DNA from: Candidatus Heimdallarchaeota archaeon
GTDB taxonomy: Archaea > Asgardarchaeota > Heimdallarchaeia > Heimdallarchaeales > Heimdallarchaeaceae
Direction: 5' to 3'
DNA: 64,000 nt
Assembly: GCA_021399345.1 (NCBI GenBank)
Contig: JAAFKI010000051.1
Span: 1-64,000 of the forward strand
Part shown: positions 50,629 to 60,974 of the stretch, one piece after another
Layout of the letters: every line of letters begins with the position of its first letter
Position numbering within the stretch: the stretch's first letter is position 1
Program-made: the position numbers and the translations under genes
The notes under the pieces: generated by a model
The model's input: the letters and a program-made list of their open reading frames with translations, nothing else
Told to the model about the DNA's origin: nothing
Databases searched by the model: none

Positions 50629-51822
50629 TCATATTTCTTCCATTATTGATTCTAATGTTTCTAGAAAAGAATTGATGTCTTCTTTTGTGTTATAAAGATG
50701 AGTAGAGACTTGAACTAGTGATTCTCGCTTCAATTCATCCATAAAAAGATGAGAACATAATGCTCCACTTCTAACATAAATGTTAGTCAGATCTTCTAGA
50801 ATAATTGCTATATCATGAGCATCAATATCTTCACTAAAGAAGGAAATAACAGGGCCATATGATAAACCATCTTTCTCAACAATATCTATCTTGTTAATAT
50901 TCTTAAGGCCATCATAAAGGGTTTTCCTTAATTCTTGCTCATGTTTTTTGATTTTTTCAAAACCAACATCTGAGAGCAGTTGCAGACTATTTGCTAAACC
51001 GGAAATAGAGGCTATATTCAGTGATCCTGGCTCATATTTATTTGGAACTGATGCTAATCTATAGCCAGATTCATTTACGGAAACAACAGCCCCTCCACCT
51101 ACTAAAACTGGGTTGAATTCTTTCTCTATTCCATCTGAAATGATTTGAAAAGCGGATCCATGAGGACCAAGAGCACCTATATCTCCAGATGAAATGATGA
51201 TGTGTGGAGAAATCTTATCAAAATTATATGCTGCATGACCTACCCCATTTGATATGTCTAAGATAAATAATAATTCATTGTCTATTGCTAATTGAGATAA
51301 ACTTTTCCAATCTCTTTGAACTCCCATTCCTAGAGTTAGAGATGACAGAACGATTGCTTTTGTTTTTGTATCAATCTTTGCTTGAATGGAAGAAACTAAA
51401 TCGATTTCTTCTTCTATTCCTGTAAAGTTTAGCTGCGTTCCACAGAATTTATTCAAATTCAAAAGTGGTGTTATTACTGAATGATCATCTAGAGAACTAG
51501 CAATAATTTCACTTTCTTTATCGAATCTTTGAGAAAAAAGTGCATTAAACATAGCGGTTTCTCTTGATGGTAGAAAAGAGACACGTGACCTGTCAACATA
51601 GAAGATATCTCCGATAGTTGAACGAGATTTCTCTAGTGTACGACTAGCATTGATTGCAATTTTATGTGTGCCCCTGCTAATCCCCCCTCCATGTTTGGAA
51701 TAAAAATCACTCATGACTGATACTGAGGACTTAGGTAGTCTTCCTGCAGTTGCAGAATCTAGATAAATTTCGTTTTCATTAATGATGAAATCTATCCCAA
51801 AGTGATTTTTGACAGTCATCAA
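50629..51822 (-). CDS. Class V aminotransferase-fold protein lacking the PLP lysine, paralog 2
   Basis: IYLDSATAGRLP; IIISSGDIGALGPHG; VRSGALCSH; strongly similar to neighbouring ORF. Confidence 0.8.
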   Translation of the reverse strand: MMTVKNHFGIDFIINENEIYLDSATAGRLPKSSVSVMSDFYSKHGGGISRGTHKIAINASRTLEKSRSTIGDIFYVDRSRVSFLPSRETAMFNALFSQRFDKESEIIASSLDDHSVITPLLNLNKFCGTQLNFTGIEEEIDLVSSIQAKIDTKTKAIVLSSLTLGMGVQRDWKSLSQLAIDNELLFILDISNGVGHAAYNFDKISPHIIISSGDIGALGPHGSAFQIISDGIEKEFNPVLVGGGAVVSVNESGYRLASVPNKYEPGSLNIASISGLANSLQLLSDVGFEKIKKHEQELRKTLYDGLKNINKIDIVEKDGLSYGPVISFFSEDIDAHDIAIILEDLTNIYVRSGALCSHLFMDELKRESLVQVSTHLYNTKEDINSFLETLESIMEEI

Positions 51823-51904
51823 TGAATTGATTGAAATCAGATTGATTTAAACGTTTGTTTCCAAACACCATTTTTTTATATGTAATTCAAATTTCAAGCA
51901 TGTT

Positions 51905-52360
51905 ATGTTAAATAATCTAGATAAATTGGCAATAAATTTGGAAGAGAATATTAACAATTATTTGAATGTATTCAACGATTTACTGGACAACATATCTAAT
52001 TTATCTAGTAGTAAAATTAATGATGTCCTCTGGAAACTGAGGTCTGATTTAGAACTATTGATAATAGAATTTAAATTTGCTTTAGAGAAGGAAGATAAAA
52101 CAGAGAGATGGCAATCTTCATTCAAAGAAGAACTTAAAGGGACAAGTTCAAAACAAAAAGCTATAACGATGTTGGAAAGATATAGGAAGAGCAATCAGGA
52201 AACCCAAACAATTTTTAAGAAGAAACCTGAACAGAGTTTCCGATATTTTTGGAAATTAAAAGAGACTATTTCCTCAATTCTTTCAGCATTTCCAGAGCAG
52301 AAAATTGAGTGGTCTAATGGTGAGTTGAAGAAGGTTTCTGAGGATGTTTTTGAAATTTGA
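51905..52360 (+). CDS. Hypothetical helical protein
   Basis: 151 aa ORF, coiled-coil-like composition. Confidence 0.55.
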   Translation: MLNNLDKLAINLEENINNYLNVFNDLLDNISNLSSSKINDVLWKLRSDLELLIIEFKFALEKEDKTERWQSSFKEELKGTSSKQKAITMLERYRKSNQETQTIFKKKPEQSFRYFWKLKETISSILSAFPEQKIEWSNGELKKVSEDVFEI

Positions 52361-52408
52361 TTACATCTAACAGCAAATATAAAACAGTAAAACACTTTGG
52401 TTACTTGT

Positions 52409-52897
52409 ATGAGTTCTCATTCACCTGAGTTTTTAGAAGATAAGGAAAAAATCAGGCAAGCTATGAAACTTGAAAGATACGTCTGCCCCCATAGAGAAAT
52501 TAACTATCCTTGTGTAATCTGTAAAGATTGCAGCGATATGGATTTAAAGCAATTTCCACTTAAAAATGGGTTTATCGAGAAAACTAGAAATTCCAGTTTG
52601 ATTTCACTTATTTTTGAACTTAGAGATCCTTTCGATGATATGTTACTCAAACGACTAAGTGTAGCACTTTATGAAGCTACAGGAATTGTTCAAAAGGAAC
52701 CAGAACCAGGATTTTCCATTACATTTTATATATCTGAAGCATTACTAGAAAAAATATCTGAAATTGAGAAACTCATAGATTTTATAGCGGATTTCCAGCA
52801 TAAATTCCTCTCTGAAACAATAGCTGCAAGAAGTGCTTTAAATAAATGGGAAAGATCAACAACAAAGCGGCTATTATGGGACATGAGTTTACAATAA
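52409..52897 (+). CDS. Hypothetical protein with N-terminal Cys/His cluster
   Basis: YVCPHREINYPCVICKDC. Confidence 0.6.
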   Translation: MSSHSPEFLEDKEKIRQAMKLERYVCPHREINYPCVICKDCSDMDLKQFPLKNGFIEKTRNSSLISLIFELRDPFDDMLLKRLSVALYEATGIVQKEPEPGFSITFYISEALLEKISEIEKLIDFIADFQHKFLSETIAARSALNKWERSTTKRLLWDMSLQ

Positions 52898-52905
52898 AAA
52901 GAAGA

Positions 52906-54051
52906 TTAAGAAACACTCTTCCAGAATAATCCTATTTTATCAGCGTGATTTCGAACTTCAAACATTTCTGTAGTAGAAACTCTTCTCTTAATCTCAGGAA
53001 ATCTATCAGTTTGAAGAACAATATAATCGGGATGATATTGGCCCATAATGTTTACAAGTGGTGTATTAAGATTCTCATTGATCCAGTCCAGAAGAGGAAT
53101 AGAACAACACTTTGTGTGGTTTGGCATAACTAGGTGACGAATTATATACTCGCCTGATCCTCTGTCTTCAATCATTCTCATATTTCTTTGAAGCGCCTCC
53201 CAATATTTTGGTGCTTTGGAGTACTTGGTTGCACATTCTTTGTTTGAATATTTCATATCTGGTAGCCAAATATCAAAAAGATCTGCAATCAGTTTCATGC
53301 TCATATCAGTAAGATACATGTTACTATTCCACAACATTGGGACATCAACTTGTGTATGTTTGAAAGATTCTAAAATCACATGTAAGTTTGGTGTAGGTTC
53401 TCCTCCAACAAAATTGATATTTCTCGCATTCTGTTTAACCAGAGTGAAATAATGTTGTGCAAGCTGAATGGCTGATGTCCCTCTCCCCTTAATTCTCTCA
53501 AACCCAAATTCGTGACTTATATCCCAGTTTTGACAAAACTGACAATCAATAGTACAGCCCAAAAAGAATATTGTACCGCTAGGGACAATAGGACTTTCTT
53601 CCCCCATATGAATGAAAGCTGAGCTAACATATGCCTTATCATCAACTCCACATTTTCCAACTTCTCCTTCATCACGGTTGGCTCTGCATCTATTCTCACA
53701 GAATTCACAGGAAGAAAGAACATCTTTAAAGATAGTTAGTTTCAGCTCTAGATAATTATTACTTGTGACGTCCTCAGCTTTGTACAGCTCTGCAATTTCT
53801 TTCTCAATCTTTTCAAGTGGAAGATGCTGTTTCTCTGCTATCCACTTCTTGAATTTTGGATGGTAGTGTTCATGAATATTCATTAATTCATCTTTATCTT
53901 TGTAACCATTAAAAGGAACATGAAATAATCGGGCTAGTTTGTAACGGGGTATACGTTTCCCCTGAAATATTTCTCTGTAATACACTAGACGATTTTCTAA
54001 TTCAACTTGTTGCCAAACAGTCATTGTATCTCTTTTTGAAAGAGTCCACAT
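52906..54051 (-). CDS. Radical SAM enzyme, PflA-like/AmmeMemoRadiSam related (paralog B)
   Basis: CEFCENRCRANRDEGEVGKCGV; GCTIDCQFCQNWDIS; NFVGGEPTPNL. Confidence 0.88.
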   Translation of the reverse strand: MWTLSKRDTMTVWQQVELENRLVYYREIFQGKRIPRYKLARLFHVPFNGYKDKDELMNIHEHYHPKFKKWIAEKQHLPLEKIEKEIAELYKAEDVTSNNYLELKLTIFKDVLSSCEFCENRCRANRDEGEVGKCGVDDKAYVSSAFIHMGEESPIVPSGTIFFLGCTIDCQFCQNWDISHEFGFERIKGRGTSAIQLAQHYFTLVKQNARNINFVGGEPTPNLHVILESFKHTQVDVPMLWNSNMYLTDMSMKLIADLFDIWLPDMKYSNKECATKYSKAPKYWEALQRNMRMIEDRGSGEYIIRHLVMPNHTKCCSIPLLDWINENLNTPLVNIMGQYHPDYIVLQTDRFPEIKRRVSTTEMFEVRNHADKIGLFWKSVS

Positions 54052-54066
54052 TAATAAAAAATATGT

Positions 54067-54085
54067 AAAGTATCTGAAATACTTT
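54067..54085. promoter_or_regulatory. Inverted repeat AAAGTAT-CTGAA-ATACTTT in divergent radical SAM intergenic region
   Basis: Perfect 7-bp arms, 5-nt spacer; lies between divergent genes. Confidence 0.35.
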
Positions 54086-54207
54086 GTGCTGGAATAATAT
54101 TAAAAGAAATAGGCCGAACATCAACTTATAGATAAATGTTAAGGAGGAAATTCTCAAAAAAAAGATGTTAGTTTAATAAGATTTAATAATGAAGTTCAAA
54201 AAATATC

Positions 54208-55248
54208 ATGAAATTAATGTCACAGTCTCCACTGCACGAAGCTGAATATTACGATGTACTTGATGAAGAAAATAAAGTAATCCTATGTCGCTTATGCCCC
54301 ATAGAATGTACTTTGCTAGTTGGAGAGATTGGTAAATGTTCTTCGCGTATAAATCTTGAAGGGAAAATGTATTCTCTAACTTATGGATATACAGATATGA
54401 AGATAGATATGATTGAAAAACAACATGTTTTTCATTTTCATCCAAATTCAAGAGCACAAACATTTTCTACTTACAATTGTAATCTTGATTGTGATTATTG
54501 TGTAATGCCTGATAAGATTGGGGTTGATCCAGCTCAAACTAGTGCAAAAAAACTAGCTCCTGATCAAGCTGCAATGTTTGGGATGGCATCAGGTTCTAAA
54601 GTTATGGCTTTTGGTGAAGCTGAACCACTAATATCTTTTGAATGGGTTCGTGATACAGCGATTCTTGCTCAGCAGAGAAATCTGAAAGTGTTATTGAGAA
54701 CCAATGCATATTTCAATGAAGAACCTGTTAAGGAGATTCTTGAGTATGTTGATGCGGTTATTATTGACATAAAGTCAGTTACTGATACCGGGTATCAACA
54801 AAAGTGTCATGCAGGTACTTTCAAAGAAATTAAGAAGATTATCAAGTTGATTTATGAAGAGGAAAAACTTCTCGAACTAAATTTCGTTATCCATGGAGCA
54901 CTTGAGAATACTGAAGGACAAACTAGAGAACTAGCCGAATGGATAAAAGAAGAACTTTCAGTATCTGTTCCGCTACACTTAGATAGATTGCTCCCTGCTC
55001 ATAGACTTAAAGAAGTACAACCTACAACTACAGAATTATTAGAGAAATGTTATCAAATAGCTAAGGACGTAGGCTTAGAGTTTGTTTATTTAAACAATGT
55101 ACCTGATCATGAAGCATCACATACTTATTGTCCAAAATGTGGAGAATTGCTTATTTATAGAGGAGCTTCAGCAACAGAAGTAAGGAGAATCTCTTTACAA
55201 GGAAATTGTAATAAATGTGAAACTAAGCTCAATATAGTTTTCAAATAA
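54208..55248 (+). CDS. AmmeMemoRadiSam-type radical SAM enzyme (paralog C)
   Basis: CRLCPIECTLLVGEIGKCSSR; YNCNLDCDYC; C-terminal zinc ribbon CPKCG...CNKCE. Confidence 0.85.
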   Translation: MKLMSQSPLHEAEYYDVLDEENKVILCRLCPIECTLLVGEIGKCSSRINLEGKMYSLTYGYTDMKIDMIEKQHVFHFHPNSRAQTFSTYNCNLDCDYCVMPDKIGVDPAQTSAKKLAPDQAAMFGMASGSKVMAFGEAEPLISFEWVRDTAILAQQRNLKVLLRTNAYFNEEPVKEILEYVDAVIIDIKSVTDTGYQQKCHAGTFKEIKKIIKLIYEEEKLLELNFVIHGALENTEGQTRELAEWIKEELSVSVPLHLDRLLPAHRLKEVQPTTTELLEKCYQIAKDVGLEFVYLNNVPDHEASHTYCPKCGELLIYRGASATEVRRISLQGNCNKCETKLNIVFK

Positions 55249-55261
55249 AAGATTGAATTTT

Positions 55262-55582
55262 TTAAGCAATTGATTCAATAGTAAAATCTACAATCATTAT
55301 GTTTAATTGTCCTTCCAGTTCCTCTTTTACCAAATCAATGAATCTGTGAATATCCTCAGTTCCATCCCTGTAAGAAGCTCTGAAAAGAAATTGAATTTCT
55401 ATCCAATCTTCGTAAAAAAAGGTTGTTTCTAATCGAGGTTGTCTTTTAGGTTCTTTTTCTGCAATTTCTTTTTGTACCATGTTTAGATGAAGATCGAATT
55501 CTCCTAAGTCTTCATACTGACCTTCATCATTTGGTTGTGCAGTAATCCCACAATAATAATGGTAAAAACCTGAAGTTGTCAT
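55262..55582 (-). CDS. Hypothetical protein
   Basis: 106 aa ORF immediately downstream of lonB. Confidence 0.6.
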   Translation of the reverse strand: MTTSGFYHYYCGITAQPNDEGQYEDLGEFDLHLNMVQKEIAEKEPKRQPRLETTFFYEDWIEIQFLFRASYRDGTEDIHRFIDLVKEELEGQLNIMIVDFTIESIA

Positions 55583-55588
55583 TTCGGC

Positions 55589-57532
55589 TCATTTCTTCTT
55601 ATCAGTGTTAAGTGCTGAATGTTCTAAAGCTAAGTCTTCATACTTCTTAGCAATATAGCTATATTCCTTTGGAAGAGCATTTCGAAGTACTTCGTGAAAG
55701 TTTGTTACTGGGATGATTTCCACCATTCCTTTATACCTTTCTTCTAACTTAACATCATCTATATTTTGAATTGGTACAATGACTCGCTTTATTCCAGCTT
55801 CAGTTGCAGCTTCAATTTTTGCAGTAACTCCACCAACTGGAATAACTATTCCTCTAACTGTTAAACTACCAGTCATAGCAGTATCCTGCCTAATTGGTGC
55901 TTTCTCTAGAGCTGATATGATAGAAACAGCTATTGAAATAGAAGCTGAATCTCCTTCGACACCAGAATAAGAACCAACAAATTGAATGTGGTAATCAAAG
56001 TCTGAAATATCTTTACCGACATACTTCTTTACAATTGCTGAAACATTCTGTACAGCTTCTCTAGCAATAATTCGTAATTGACCTGTCGCAATGATTTTTC
56101 CTTCTCTTCTACTGAAAGCTGGAACAACTTCTGCTTCGATAGGCATAACAATACCTGATCTTTGATTGATGACAGCAAGGCCATTTACTCTTCCAACTTT
56201 GGCATCATCAGTTTCAAAGATTTTGTAGAGTTTTCTTGAATCGGCATAAGAATCACTCATTTGATTTTCCAAAGTTCTTGCAATAACCTTGGCATTTCTA
56301 AGTGTCTCAGCAGATACTAAATCCTCTCCATTTTCTTTGGCTAAGTCGCCTGCAGCTCTAATTAACCCTCCTAATTCTCGTAATCGTAAAGTAAGATGGT
56401 CTTTCTTGTCAGCTCTTCGTTGAGCTTCATAAATTATTTCTTCAACTGCTTCATGTTTGAAGTGAGGAATCCTTCGATCTTTTACAATCTCTTGCGCACA
56501 AAAACGAGCTAGCTTTCGTCTGTTCTCAGGAGTATCTTTCATAGTGTCAGTCATATAAACCTCATAGCCAGATCCTTGAATCCTTGATCTCAATGCAGGA
56601 TGCATGTTACGAGTAGTTTCAATATTACCAGCTGCAATTAAAACAAATTCACAGGGAACTGGGTCGCTTCTAACCATTGCCCCACTACTAAGCTCTGATT
56701 GACCAGTGATTTGTAGTTTACCCTCTTGCATGGCAGTAAGTAGTTTTTGCTGAGTTCTCATTTCAAGAGTCCCTATCTCATCACTGTAGAGAACACCAAG
56801 GTGAGATTTGTGAATTAAACCACTTTCTACACGTTCGTGAGGTGGAGTTCCTAATCCTCCAGATTGGAAAGGATCGTGTCTAACATCACCAAGGAGAGCC
56901 CCAGCATGTGATCCAGTAGCATCATTAAAGGGTGCTTTTTCCTTCTTACTATTATCTACTAATAGTTTTGGTACAAGCATTTCGCTTTTAGATCTGGATT
57001 GATTAAGCATAAAGAAAATGAAAAAACCTACAAACATAGCCATCAAAAGAGTCTGTGGTTGACTAGCTGGATTACCAGCAGTAGCTATCAATGCATAACC
57101 AATTATAGCAAGTAAGATTGCGATAGAAATAATAAACCGCTTATTTCCACTTTTTCTAGCCAGCTCTGCATCCATCTCAACTTTTCTAGCACCATGACCT
57201 GCGGGAAGGTTTGCTACGCGTGGTTGGTTTGGATATTTAGGGTTGGCTATACATAAAACATCAACAAGCTCCTCTTTAGGAAGAAGTTCAGCCATTGCTT
57301 GACCAAGCATGCTTTTACCTGTACCTGGTTCTCCAATCAAAAGAACATGTCTTCTCTGTAAGGCAGCTTTTTTGATAATTTCAGTAGCATTTTCCTGACC
57401 AATTACTTGATCAATTAAACGAGGAGGTACAGAAATTTCACTTGTATCATTGAATTCAATGTCCAATAGTACTTTTTTTCTTGCCTTAGGCTTTACCTTT
57501 TTCTTGGCTTTAGATTGAGTTCCAGACGCCAT
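55589..57532 (-). CDS. lonB: Archaeal Lon protease (LonB), membrane anchored; start likely MASGTQSK
   Basis: LIGEPGTGKSMLGQAMAELLP; two TM segments; Ser-Lys dyad GDSAS and GGVTAKIEAA. Confidence 0.94.
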   Translation of the reverse strand: MASGTQSKAKKKVKPKARKKVLLDIEFNDTSEISVPPRLIDQVIGQENATEIIKKAALQRRHVLLIGEPGTGKSMLGQAMAELLPKEELVDVLCIANPKYPNQPRVANLPAGHGARKVEMDAELARKSGNKRFIISIAILLAIIGYALIATAGNPASQPQTLLMAMFVGFFIFFMLNQSRSKSEMLVPKLLVDNSKKEKAPFNDATGSHAGALLGDVRHDPFQSGGLGTPPHERVESGLIHKSHLGVLYSDEIGTLEMRTQQKLLTAMQEGKLQITGQSELSSGAMVRSDPVPCEFVLIAAGNIETTRNMHPALRSRIQGSGYEVYMTDTMKDTPENRRKLARFCAQEIVKDRRIPHFKHEAVEEIIYEAQRRADKKDHLTLRLRELGGLIRAAGDLAKENGEDLVSAETLRNAKVIARTLENQMSDSYADSRKLYKIFETDDAKVGRVNGLAVINQRSGIVMPIEAEVVPAFSRREGKIIATGQLRIIAREAVQNVSAIVKKYVGKDISDFDYHIQFVGSYSGVEGDSASISIAVSIISALEKAPIRQDTAMTGSLTVRGIVIPVGGVTAKIEAATEAGIKRVIVPIQNIDDVKLEERYKGMVEIIPVTNFHEVLRNALPKEYSYIAKKYEDLALEHSALNTDKKK

Positions 57533-57694
57533 AAATATCACAAATATAGATAACCGTATTTTCAATTGATAAGGTTTACTGACGTTAATAAAGATATGTT
57601 TTAAGTCAAAATTTCTGTGAGTTATGAACAAATTCTATCTTTAATTTAAATGAAAAGGCTTTAATTTCCAATCGATTATAATTGCAAGAGTAAT

Positions 57695-58585
57695 ATGAAA
57701 ATACTTGCAGGTCCCAACTCAGAACAACTTGCTCAGAAAATAGCTGAACAATTGAATCTTACAATGTTAAGTTTATCTTACAAATACTTTACAGATGGTG
57801 AAACCTATTTTAAGATTGAGGGAAATTTAGAGAAGGAAGACGTAATTATTGTTCAAACAACCTACCCAGATCAAGAAAAAAGGTTACTTGAACTAATTTT
57901 TCTAACTAATACATTAAAAGAACTAGGTGCAGATAAAGTAATTGCAGTAGTTCCATATCTATGTTATGCTAGAGCTGACAGAAGAAGACTAGATGGTGAA
58001 GTTGTATCCCATACTATTACTATGGATTTACTTCAGCAAGCAGGACTAGATTCACTTATTACAATTAACGTTCACAATCAAGAAGTATTTCATAAAACAA
58101 CAGAAACTTTGGAAAAGTATAATCTTAGTGCTCTTCCAGCAATTTCTGATTTCTTAAAGGATAAAGTAAACGAAGAATGGATTATAGTTGGACCTGATAA
58201 AGGTAGTCAAGAAGAAATTAAAACATTAGCCAAGGAACTTTCTTTACTGAGTTTCATATTAGAGAAATATAGAGACCCACAAAGTCATGAAGTACGATTC
58301 AAAGAAGCAGATTTTGTTTGCGAATCAAAAACAATCATTCTTTTTGATGATGTAATCACTTCTGGAGGTACAGCTATCAAAGCAAGTAAGATTCTTCTTG
58401 ATAAAGGACCTTCTAGTCTTAAATTTATAGTTGTTCATGGTCTCTCTGATTCTGAGGTTTTCAAAAAGATGTATAATATAGGTGTCGATTCTATTCTGTC
58501 AACAAACACTGTGCCAAGAGAAGATATAGAACAAATTGATATCAGTTCTCTGATTAGTAACTTTATTGGAGAAAAATTTCTATGA
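57695..58585 (+). CDS. prs: Ribose-phosphate pyrophosphokinase
   Basis: PYLCYARADRR, VGPDKGS, ILFDDVITSGGTA. Confidence 0.93.
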   Translation: MKILAGPNSEQLAQKIAEQLNLTMLSLSYKYFTDGETYFKIEGNLEKEDVIIVQTTYPDQEKRLLELIFLTNTLKELGADKVIAVVPYLCYARADRRRLDGEVVSHTITMDLLQQAGLDSLITINVHNQEVFHKTTETLEKYNLSALPAISDFLKDKVNEEWIIVGPDKGSQEEIKTLAKELSLLSFILEKYRDPQSHEVRFKEADFVCESKTIILFDDVITSGGTAIKASKILLDKGPSSLKFIVVHGLSDSEVFKKMYNIGVDSILSTNTVPREDIEQIDISSLISNFIGEKFL

Positions 58586-59610
58586 AAAAATACCTAGCAC
58601 ATATCTGTGGTCATTTTCAACCATTGGGGTATGAAGAGCTTTATGCAGTATTAGAAGCAGAAAATGTGAAGTATCATGTAGTAGAAGTAAACTCTCAAAT
58701 CGTTATTTTCGAAACAGATGATAATCCTATATACGCTGTGAGTAGATGTGCTTTTGTTCATTCACTTCTTGAGTTAACAGATACTGGAGAAATTGATGAA
58801 CATAAAATAATCTTTCAACACACATATGAAATATCAGAACTGGGAACAGGTTCAACTTTTTGTTCAAGAGTAACTAGAATTGGTAAAAAGGAAGTTAAAA
58901 TTAAATCAGTGGATTTAGAAAGAGATTTGGGAAATCATATCTACAAGAAGTTTGAAGAAAATGAACTTGAGGTTGATTTGAGATCCCCAGATTATACTTT
59001 TCGAACAATTCTAATAAAAAATCGATTCTTCTTAGGTTTAGAAATATGGACAATTGATCGCAAAAAATACTCGATTAGGGAGCCTGGAAAGAGAGATTTT
59101 TTCAGACCAGGAGCAATGAGAACTGATTATGCCAGAGCCTTGGTGAATCTGTCTAGAATAAGAAGAGGTGAAATCTTTTTTGACCCTTTCTGTGGAGGAG
59201 GAGGTTTCCTTTTAGAAGCGTCATATTTGGGGGCTTATACAATAGGTACAGATTTAGATCCTTATGCAGTCAAAGGTTCAGTTAGAAATATGAAACAATT
59301 CAAGCGATCAAATTATGAAGTTCTTCAAGGGGATTCTCGCAACATACCTATAAAATTCTTTCATGCAGCTGCAACTGACCCTCCTTATTCATTGCAATCA
59401 TCTACTCATGGAGAAAAAGTTTCAAAATTGACATATGATTTTTTAACTGAGTCAAAAGAATATTTGATGAAAAACAGACATCTTGTCTATTGTACCCCTT
59501 CTACTCTCGAACCTGAAGCAATTGTCGAAAAAACTGATTATCAGATAGTAACACTAATAGATACATTCATTCATAAATCGTTAACTAGAAGAATCCTTGT
59601 CTTAAAGTGA
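58582..59610 (+). CDS. tRNA (guanine-N2)-methyltransferase, Trm-G10/Trm11 type
   Basis: FFRPGAMRTDYARALVNLSRIRRGEIFFDPFCGGGGFLLEA; ATDPPYS. Confidence 0.88.
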   Translation: MKKYLAHICGHFQPLGYEELYAVLEAENVKYHVVEVNSQIVIFETDDNPIYAVSRCAFVHSLLELTDTGEIDEHKIIFQHTYEISELGTGSTFCSRVTRIGKKEVKIKSVDLERDLGNHIYKKFEENELEVDLRSPDYTFRTILIKNRFFLGLEIWTIDRKKYSIREPGKRDFFRPGAMRTDYARALVNLSRIRRGEIFFDPFCGGGGFLLEASYLGAYTIGTDLDPYAVKGSVRNMKQFKRSNYEVLQGDSRNIPIKFFHAAATDPPYSLQSSTHGEKVSKLTYDFLTESKEYLMKNRHLVYCTPSTLEPEAIVEKTDYQIVTLIDTFIHKSLTRRILVLK

Positions 59611-59614
59611 TTGA

Positions 59615-60535
59615 ATGTCAAATGAGATGTCCATAATTTTCCTAGGAACCTCTTCGGCTCCTCCTCAATCAACCAGAAAACAGAGTGCATTAGTTGTAAA
59701 ATACAAAAGTCATACTCTTCTCTTTGACGTAGGTGAAGCAACACAATACCAGATGATTGACCAAAAAATAAAGTTCACTAAATTAACAATAATTCTTACT
59801 CATCTCCATTCTGATCACACACTAGGACTTATGGGATTACTTATAACAAGGAATTTTCGCAATATTAAAACTCCAATCACTATAATAGGACCAGCTTGGA
59901 CATCAAACTTTGTTTCTCTTCTATTTTTAGCTTATAGATTTAAGCCAGAATATGAAATTAAAATAATAGAGACTTCTGGTGGAAATATTTTAGAGAATAA
60001 GGATTTTAGTTTAGATTCATTTCCTATTACTCATTCAGATACTAGTTTTGGTTATAGATTAGTTACTAAGCCAAAAAGGCGCAAATTCAATGTTGAAAAA
60101 GCAACAGAAATGAATGTTCCACGAGGAGAAATGTGGAAAAAGCTTCAGAATGGTATTTCTGTAGAAATAGATGGAAAAACTATTTCTCCTTCCGATGTTC
60201 TAGACAAAGTAGAGAAAAATAACCTTAAAATTGTCATTACAGGTGATACTCCTTTTGATGAGAAAGTAATTGAATTTGCAAAAAATGCTGATCTCTTGAT
60301 TCATGATGCTACCTACCCCCCTTATGAAGAAGAAAGAGCGAAAAAACATCTTCATTCTACTTGTATTGATGCCGCTCAAGTTGCAAAAAAAGCAAAAGTA
60401 AAACGGCTAATAATGACTCATATATCTGAACTTCACAAGAATTTGGAAGAATCCTTAAGAGATTCTAGGGAAATATTCTCAAATTGTGAGTTTGCAGAGG
60501 ATGGATTAAGAATTGAATTAAAACCTAAAGACTAG
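59615..60535 (+). CDS. rnz: Ribonuclease Z
   Basis: FLGTSSAPPQSTRKQSALVV, LTHLHSDHTLGLMGLL, ITGDTPFDEKV. Confidence 0.93.
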   Translation: MSNEMSIIFLGTSSAPPQSTRKQSALVVKYKSHTLLFDVGEATQYQMIDQKIKFTKLTIILTHLHSDHTLGLMGLLITRNFRNIKTPITIIGPAWTSNFVSLLFLAYRFKPEYEIKIIETSGGNILENKDFSLDSFPITHSDTSFGYRLVTKPKRRKFNVEKATEMNVPRGEMWKKLQNGISVEIDGKTISPSDVLDKVEKNNLKIVITGDTPFDEKVIEFAKNADLLIHDATYPPYEEERAKKHLHSTCIDAAQVAKKAKVKRLIMTHISELHKNLEESLRDSREIFSNCEFAEDGLRIELKPKD

Positions 60536-60974
60536 TGATTTCAGAAAATTTTCTGATTACCAACTCTTTCCCATCTTCTGTTTTTGGTACAAACCAGTCT
60601 AAGAATTTATCACAATCATCGGGTTGAATAATTAATTCAACATCTCCTAATGGTGAAGAAGTACCTTCAGTAGTAAAAGCAATTTTATTAGCAAAAAGCG
60701 CTTGTTTGTGCAGAGGGATAATTAAAGAATTAGAGTAATAATCACGTCTTATACATTGCCTGACTGAATCTAATATGAAATTTTGCCTTATGTGATTGAA
60801 TAATCTTTTCAAAACATCAATTGGAAGGTTTTCGGCAGTAAAATAAGTGATTTCCTCATCATCAATACGTTTGAGTTCAGGTTGAACACAAAGTAAATTC
60901 TCGATACACATCATAACTTTGCTTTCTTCTTCAGTAGAAAAAAGAGGTACTCGCAAACTCAATTTTATTTGCAT
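60525..60974 (-). CDS. RNA-binding domain protein (UPF0201/DUF54-like)
   Basis: PLGDVELIIQPDDCDKFLDWFVP; pairing with UPF0200 gene. Confidence 0.75.
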   Translation of the reverse strand: MQIKLSLRVPLFSTEEESKVMMCIENLLCVQPELKRIDDEEITYFTAENLPIDVLKRLFNHIRQNFILDSVRQCIRRDYYSNSLIIPLHKQALFANKIAFTTEGTSSPLGDVELIIQPDDCDKFLDWFVPKTEDGKELVIRKFSEITSL

